A stretch of 64,000 nucleotides of DNA from an uncultured Flavobacteriales bacterium (GTDB lineage Bacteria > Bacteroidota > Bacteroidia > Flavobacteriales_G > NORP312). Positions within the stretch are counted from its first letter, which is position 1, and each line of letters begins with the position of its first letter. The stretch lies in contig CAJQPE010000028.1 in assembly GCA_905480125.1 (NCBI GenBank), positions 1-64,000 on the forward strand, written 5' to 3'. Under the pieces are notes generated by a model. The model worked only from the letters and a program-made list of their open reading frames with translations, made no database searches and had not been told where the DNA came from. Positions 58,867 to 64,000 of the stretch are shown in pieces. The position numbers and the translations under genes are program-made.

Positions 58867-61800
58867 TTACTTAATTACAATCTTCTCGGTTCTTTCGAAG
58901 CCATCAGATTGAATAGTAACAAAGTAAATTCCAGATTCAACATTGTTTAATCTAAATTCTGCAGTTGTTCCATTAATCAAATCGCTCTTAATCGTTTGCC
59001 CAATTACGTTTCTAATTACGACATTATAATTACCAGCTTCTGATATGCTAACTACGAAGTTCCCGCTGTTAGGGTTTGGATATAGAGTCATCTCAATTGA
59101 GTTATTCAACTCACCTATAGATTGAGGCTCGCCAACAATTACTGTATCAATAACAAAGCAATCAGCTGTTGCATCATCAGTTACTATAACAGTATATGTT
59201 CCTGCAATCAACCCAGTAATAGATGCTGTAGTTTCAGAATTAGACCATGAATAAGTAACAACACCTTGTTCTCCTGATACAGTTGCTGTAGCAGTTCCAT
59301 CAGATGCCCCATTTAAAGTGGCATCAGTAGCAGACACACTTGCAGCTAATGTACAGGTTACAACTACTGGTTCTGAAATTATTACAGAAGCAGTTGCTTC
59401 ACATCCTAGTAAAACATCATCCATTACAGTAACACCATATGTTCCTGCAATTAGTCCAGAAATCATTGATGTTGTAGCTCCGTTAGACCACATGTACGTT
59501 ACAGTACCTTGACCTCCTGTTACAGTTGCCATAGCATCGCCATCACTACCTCCAGCGTTTGTTACATCATTTCCTGAAGCTGTTAACGATATATTACATG
59601 TAGCAGCTGGTTCAGTTAAAGTTACTGATGCAGTAACAGCACAACCAGCAGTAATATCATCTGTTACTGTAACAGTGAATATACCGCCTGCTAAACCATT
59701 GATTACTTGTGTTGCTGCTGCATTATCCCATAAATATGATAGGTTTCCTTGGTTTCCTGCAGCAACAGCTGTAGCTGAACCATCACTTGCTCCAAACGCA
59801 GTTGGATCTATTGATGAAGCCGTTACTGATAAGTTACAAGAAACTGTAACACTTGGATCGGTTACTAACCCTGAGGCGCTCGCTGTACATCCTGCAATTA
59901 CGTCATCAGTTACTGTAACTGAATACGTATTTGTTGGTAAACCTGTAATCATCGAAGTTGTACCTCCGTTTGACCACATGTAAGTTAGGTTGCCTTGAGC
60001 TCCTGAAACTAAAGCTTCGGCAGCGCCATCAGAACCCCCAGCAGTTGTAGCTGCAGTAACACTTAGGTTAGCTAGAATATCGCAGGTTAATGCTGGTTCA
60101 GTAATAGTTACTGTTGCTGAAGCTGAACAACCAGCTACCGTATCATCAGTTACTGTAACAGTATAAATGCCTGCTGTGATATTGACAATAGCCGAAGTAG
60201 TTTCACCATTAGACCATGCATAGGTAATATTTCCTAGCTCTCCTGAAATAGAAGATGATGCAGATCCATCACTACCTCCGTTACTTGTAACGTTTGTTCC
60301 AGAAGCAGTAACTGCAATTGAGCATCCTGCTGGAGGTTCAGATACAATTACACTACCTAATGCTTCACAACCTGTCAATATATCATCCATTACAGTTACA
60401 TCATAGGTTCCGGCAATTAAACCAGAAATCATTGCTGTTGTACCTCCGTTAGACCACATATAAGTTACAGTACCTTGACCTCCTGTTACCATTGCCATAG
60501 CGTCTCCATCACTCCCTCCAGTAGTGGATGCGTCATTTCCTGAAGTTGTTAAAGAGATATTACATGTAGGAGCAGGTTCTATAATTTGTACAGAAAGAGT
60601 ATCTGCACAACCTGTCAATATATCATCCATTACAGTTACATCATAAGTTCCTGCAGTTAGACCAGAAATCATTGCTGTTGTACCTCCGTTAGACCACATG
60701 TACGTTACAGTGCCTTGACCTCCTGTTACAGTTGCCGTAGCGTCTCCATCACTACCTCCGTAAGTAGTTGCGTCATTTCCTGAAGCTGTTACAGATATAT
60801 TACATGTTGGAGCAGGTTCTAAAATTTGTACAGAAAGAGTATCTGCACATCCTGCCAATATATCATCCATTACAGTTACATCATAGGTTCCGGCAATTAA
60901 ACCAGAAATCATTGCTGTTGTACCTCCGTTAGACCACATGTAAGTTACGTTACCTTGACCTCCTGTTAAAGTTGCCGTAGCGTCTCCATCACTACCTCCA
61001 TAAGTAGTTGCGTCATTTCCTGAAACTGTTACAGATATATTACATGTAGGTGCAGGTTCAGATATAATCACACTACCTACTGCTTCACATGCTGCCAATA
61101 TATCATCCATTACAGTTACATCATAGGTTCCTGCAATTAGACCAGAAATCATTGCTGTTGTACCTCCGTTAGACCACATGTAAGTTACATTACCTTGACC
61201 TCCTGTTACAGTTGCCATAGCATCTCCATCACTACCGCCGTAGGTAGTTGCGTCATTTCCTGAAGCTGTTACAGATATATTACATGTAGGTATGCAAGTT
61301 GTAACTTCAAATAAATCAATCGACATATCTCCATCATAACCTGAGCCTAAATAGTTCATAGAATCTATTTGAGTCAATTCGATGTATATAGGTTGACCGA
61401 TATAAGCTGATAAATCAACTCCAATATTTGCCCAAGGATCACTACCTGCTGTTTGATACTGCCCTGTCCAACTGAACTCATTATTAAAAGGACCTGAAGG
61501 AGAGGTTCCTACACCTATATTTAATGTACCCATTGAAGCACCATAAGCATGCATCCAGAAAGATAATTCAGCACCATCTTGAGCATATGTTAAATCAATA
61601 GCCGGAGAAACAATACTGCCTTGGTTAGTTGCAGTGCTAGATGCCTCATAATTCATGTAGTTGGCGCCACTGTGTGCATTATTTGCACCTGTGTTGCCAG
61701 AAGTAGCAGCGTCAGGGATTTCCCATTGACCATTTCCGTTTCCAATATCACCAGTCCAACCAGCACTATTGGCATCAAATTCTTCAGAAAAAACAACACT

Positions 61801-63405
61801 ACTGTTTCCTCCAGAAACGCAAGTTACTCCTGTAGGTGCATTAAAATTCGTCACAAAGCTAAAAGGACCAGTCCATGCACTTCTTCCATTAGCACCACAA
61901 TCTGATCTTACATAAAAATCATAAGATGTCGCAGCAGTTAGACCGGTTACGTTGAAAGGGTTTGTTGTTACACCAAATGTTGTTGGTGTTCCTGTTGGAG
62001 TAAAGCCAGCAGCCCCCAATTCAATATCCCATAAACTACCAGTAGGGTCTGTCCAACCAAGGTCAGCAGCAGTGGCAGTTAGACCTGTTGCAGTTAATAC
62101 TGTTGGTTCTATACAAGTTGGAATTGGATCTATAACTAAATTGTCAACAAATAAATCAGGACCGTAACCTGAGTTGGCAACAAATCTAATTTGAATATCA
62201 TTTCCTGTATAAGTACCAGGAGCAAGGATTATAGTTTCTGTAACCATAGAACCTGGGGTGGTATTTCCTGCTCCATCATTTGATTCTAAGTTGGCACCGC
62301 CTTTTCCCCAGATACTTACCCAAGTACCAGCAGGCAAAACTTTAACCTCAACATTTAATGAATCCAAAGGATATGAGGCGCTGTAACTGTGTGACCAGTC
62401 AAATCGAACCCTAGCATCAACACTAATATTAATTGCTTCTGAAGTCATAATAGCATCATTTGGATTGGGCCAGCCCCAGAAGGATGCTTCAGCAATTCCG
62501 GAACCATTATCACCCCATGTTTGAGTACCGCCTGTTAAGTCCCAACAAGGGATAGGCCAAGTACTAAAATCTTGGGTATAAGTTAAGGAAGCTGTATTAC
62601 ATAATGTACTAAAGCTATAAGGACCAACCCAAGTACTTGTTCCATTAGCACCGCAATCTGCTCTTACATAATAATCGTATGGAGTATTAGCAGTTAACCC
62701 TGTTAAGCTATAAGGGTTTATTACCGATGCAGATGTTGGTGTTCCTGTTGGAGTAAAGCCCGCAGCGCCCAATTCAATATCGAAAAGTATTTCAGCACTT
62801 GTCCAACTTAAATCAGCTGTTGTTGTTGCGATGCTAGTGGCCGTTAAGCTACTTGGTGCAATACAAGTTGGCGTAAAACCTCCAGAAACAACAACTGTAA
62901 AATCAACTACCGAACCCCAGTTAAATGATCCACAAGGGTCAAGAGGCAAGGCGCCACTTTCCCACTGCATTACACGCATACGGGTATTACCATTATACGC
63001 CCCAGCAGGAACTGTAAATCCAAATGCCGAAGGGGCGACAGGAGGAGTTCCAGTCCAAGTACCAATGGATTCAGAGGCATCAAAGATGTCATTTTGATTC
63101 CAATCAATCCAAGCTTCACCTGCCCCTCCGTATGTACCACCACAGGTGCCAAATTGAATATTGGCAGTATAGCTACTGCTAGCTGTAACGCTTACTAATA
63201 AACCAGTTTGGTCTTCAACGCCAGCTACACCTGGACATGCAGCGTAGGCAATTACTGAACCGCCATCGCCAGTTAAGTCAACAGTTTCTGTGTTAGAATC
63301 GCCGGTGAGGCCTGGCCCCCCAAAAGTACAATATTGGGCCAACGTATTAGTTGAAGTTATAGATAGAGTTATAAGTACTATCAGACTTAAGTAAATTTTT
63401 TTCAT
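58867..63405 (-). CDS. Large T9SS-secreted surface protein: GEVED, FN3 and MAM/jelly-roll-like modules, nine SprB-type repeats, C-terminal sorting domain
   Basis: 1512 aa; signal peptide 'MKKIYLSLIVLITLSITSTNTLAQ'; 'GEAWIDWNQNDIFDASE' (GEVED); repeats 'TCNISVTASGNDATTYGGSDGDA...'; CTD 'LYPNPNSGNFVVSIS...GIYFVTIQSDGFERTEKIVIK'. Confidence 0.92.
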   Translation of the reverse strand: MKKIYLSLIVLITLSITSTNTLAQYCTFGGPGLTGDSNTETVDLTGDGGSVIAYAACPGVAGVEDQTGLLVSVTASSSYTANIQFGTCGGTYGGAGEAWIDWNQNDIFDASESIGTWTGTPPVAPSAFGFTVPAGAYNGNTRMRVMQWESGALPLDPCGSFNWGSVVDFTVVVSGGFTPTCIAPSSLTATSIATTTADLSWTSAEILFDIELGAAGFTPTGTPTSASVINPYSLTGLTANTPYDYYVRADCGANGTSTWVGPYSFSTLCNTASLTYTQDFSTWPIPCWDLTGGTQTWGDNGSGIAEASFWGWPNPNDAIMTSEAINISVDARVRFDWSHSYSASYPLDSLNVEVKVLPAGTWVSIWGKGGANLESNDGAGNTTPGSMVTETIILAPGTYTGNDIQIRFVANSGYGPDLFVDNLVIDPIPTCIEPTVLTATGLTATAADLGWTDPTGSLWDIELGAAGFTPTGTPTTFGVTTNPFNVTGLTAATSYDFYVRSDCGANGRSAWTGPFSFVTNFNAPTGVTCVSGGNSSVVFSEEFDANSAGWTGDIGNGNGQWEIPDAATSGNTGANNAHSGANYMNYEASSTATNQGSIVSPAIDLTYAQDGAELSFWMHAYGASMGTLNIGVGTSPSGPFNNEFSWTGQYQTAGSDPWANIGVDLSAYIGQPIYIELTQIDSMNYLGSGYDGDMSIDLFEVTTCIPTCNISVTASGNDATTYGGSDGDAMATVTGGQGNVTYMWSNGGTTAMISGLIAGTYDVTVMDDILAACEAVGSVIISEPAPTCNISVTVSGNDATTYGGSDGDATATLTGGQGNVTYMWSNGGTTAMISGLIAGTYDVTVMDDILAGCADTLSVQILEPAPTCNISVTASGNDATTYGGSDGDATATVTGGQGTVTYMWSNGGTTAMISGLTAGTYDVTVMDDILTGCADTLSVQIIEPAPTCNISLTTSGNDASTTGGSDGDAMAMVTGGQGTVTYMWSNGGTTAMISGLIAGTYDVTVMDDILTGCEALGSVIVSEPPAGCSIAVTASGTNVTSNGGSDGSASSSISGELGNITYAWSNGETTSAIVNITAGIYTVTVTDDTVAGCSASATVTITEPALTCDILANLSVTAATTAGGSDGAAEALVSGAQGNLTYMWSNGGTTSMITGLPTNTYSVTVTDDVIAGCTASASGLVTDPSVTVSCNLSVTASSIDPTAFGASDGSATAVAAGNQGNLSYLWDNAAATQVINGLAGGIFTVTVTDDITAGCAVTASVTLTEPAATCNISLTASGNDVTNAGGSDGDAMATVTGGQGTVTYMWSNGATTSMISGLIAGTYGVTVMDDVLLGCEATASVIISEPVVVTCTLAASVSATDATLNGASDGTATATVSGEQGVVTYSWSNSETTASITGLIAGTYTVIVTDDATADCFVIDTVIVGEPQSIGELNNSIEMTLYPNPNSGNFVVSISEAGNYNVVIRNVIGQTIKSDLINGTTAEFRLNNVESGIYFVTIQSDGFERTEKIVIK
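59119..61287 (-). repeat. Nine tandem SprB-like repeats of about 80 aa (240-bp period)
   Basis: Equivalent sequence (cct/gct-g-t/c-caatatatcatccattacagttacatcata) recurs exactly every 240 bp at 60371, 60611, 60851 and 61091; each unit encodes two Cys and a GGSDG(D/S)A...YMWSNG motif. Confidence 0.9.
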
Positions 63406-63569
63406 AATCAGAAGTTTTTAAATTATTGAGAGTTAGTAAAGCGAAATTAAGTTAATTACAAATATAAACTATTTTAGTTTTCTAGACAAACCATTCGTTT
63501 TTTTTGATTTATCCAACAAAATATTTTGAATATACTTTTGGGGAAAGCAAAGAAAGCAAAGAAAAAAAA

Positions 63570-63591
63570 CCCTCCCGATTTCTCGAGAGGG
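63570..63591 (-). terminator. Rho-independent terminator after the second surface-protein gene
   Basis: Minus strand: GAGGG-loop-CCCTC hairpin followed by GTTTTTTTTC. Confidence 0.75.
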
Positions 63592-63615
63592 CTTTAGATA
63601 GGTATAAAGAGCTGT

Positions 63616-64000
63616 TTACTTAATTACAAGCTTTTCGGTTCTTTCGAATCCATCAGATTGAATAGTAACTAAGTAAATTCCAGACTCAACATTCTGTAAT
63701 TTAACCTCTGTTATTGTGCCATTAATTAAATTACGATAAATCGATTGACCAATTACATTTCTAATAACAACATTGTAATTACCGACTTCTGATATGCTAA
63801 CTGAAAAGTTTCCATTATTAGGGTTTGGATATAGAGTCATCTCAATTGAGTTATTCAACTCACCTATAGATTGAGGCTCGCCAACAGTTACTGTATCAAC
63901 AACATTACAATCAGCTGTTGCATCATCAGTTACTGTAACAGTATAGCTTCCTGCAACCAACCCAGTAATAGATGCTGTAGTTTCAGCGTTAGACCATGCG
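63616..64000 (-). CDS. C-terminal part of a second SprB-repeat/T9SS-secreted protein (truncated by window end)
   Basis: Frame is open to the window edge: AWSNAETTASITGLVAGSYTVTVTDDATADCNVVDTVTVGEPQSIGELNNSIEMTLYPNPNNGNF...; 3' end collinear with 58867 onwards at a fixed 4749-bp offset. Confidence 0.92.
   Translation of the reverse strand, partial: AWSNAETTASITGLVAGSYTVTVTDDATADCNVVDTVTVGEPQSIGELNNSIEMTLYPNPNNGNFSVSISEVGNYNVVIRNVIGQSIYRNLINGTITEVKLQNVESGIYLVTIQSDGFERTEKLVIK

Noticed and set aside
59119-61287. Regular 240-bp spacing considered as a CRISPR-like or non-coding array
   Set aside because: The repeats are fully coding, in frame, and match SprB-type protein repeats; no short repeat/spacer structure.
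59318-62167. Several + strand ORFs (60-102 aa) inside the surface protein
   Set aside because: Antisense to repetitive SprB/FN3 coding sequence; similarity between them only reflects the repeats.
1-64000. Mobile element, prophage, defence island or biosynthetic gene cluster
   Set aside because: No transposase, integrase, phage, restriction, CRISPR-Cas or PKS/NRPS signatures seen in any ORF; gene content is mostly housekeeping.

Overview
This 64 kb AT-rich window looks like a stretch of Bacteroidetes (probably marine Flavobacteriia-like) core chromosome. The lineage inference rests on T9SS C-terminal sorting domains, SprB-type repeats, TAnnTTTG-like promoter motifs, DUF4834/DUF4159-type proteins and multiple SurA/PpiC proteins. 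I assign about 50 protein genes. They include housekeeping genes (carB, rpmH, rsmG, tgt, ispE, surE, lpxB, dnaB, guaB, rpsP, rimM, rsmE, pckA, hutH, hisS), an envelope/glycan cluster at the left end (FemAB-like GNAT, two deacetylases, GT4, YfhO), a three-gene PPIase/SurA cluster next to a MoxR ATPase, a REC-adenylate cyclase, and at the right end two tandem large T9SS-secreted surface proteins (one cut by the window edge). I found no tRNA, rRNA, CRISPR array, transposase, prophage or obvious defence island. I see no convincing complete novel multi-gene system. The best leads are: (1) a dihydrolipoamide-dehydrogenase-like flavoprotein that has lost the CxxxxC redox motif but has a C-terminal CxxCxxxxC tail; (2) an orphan + strand terminator in the divergent region upstream of tgt, implying a small RNA or attenuator; (3) a nested inverted/direct repeat upstream of dnaB; (4) a one-base A-tract frameshift directly after the start codon of a secreted protein; (5) near-identical 240-bp SprB-repeat units and a shared 3' end between tandem surface-protein genes; (6) a Tgt without the usual zinc-binding cysteines. 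rpmH and several small ORFs are absent from the supplied ORF track because they are short.
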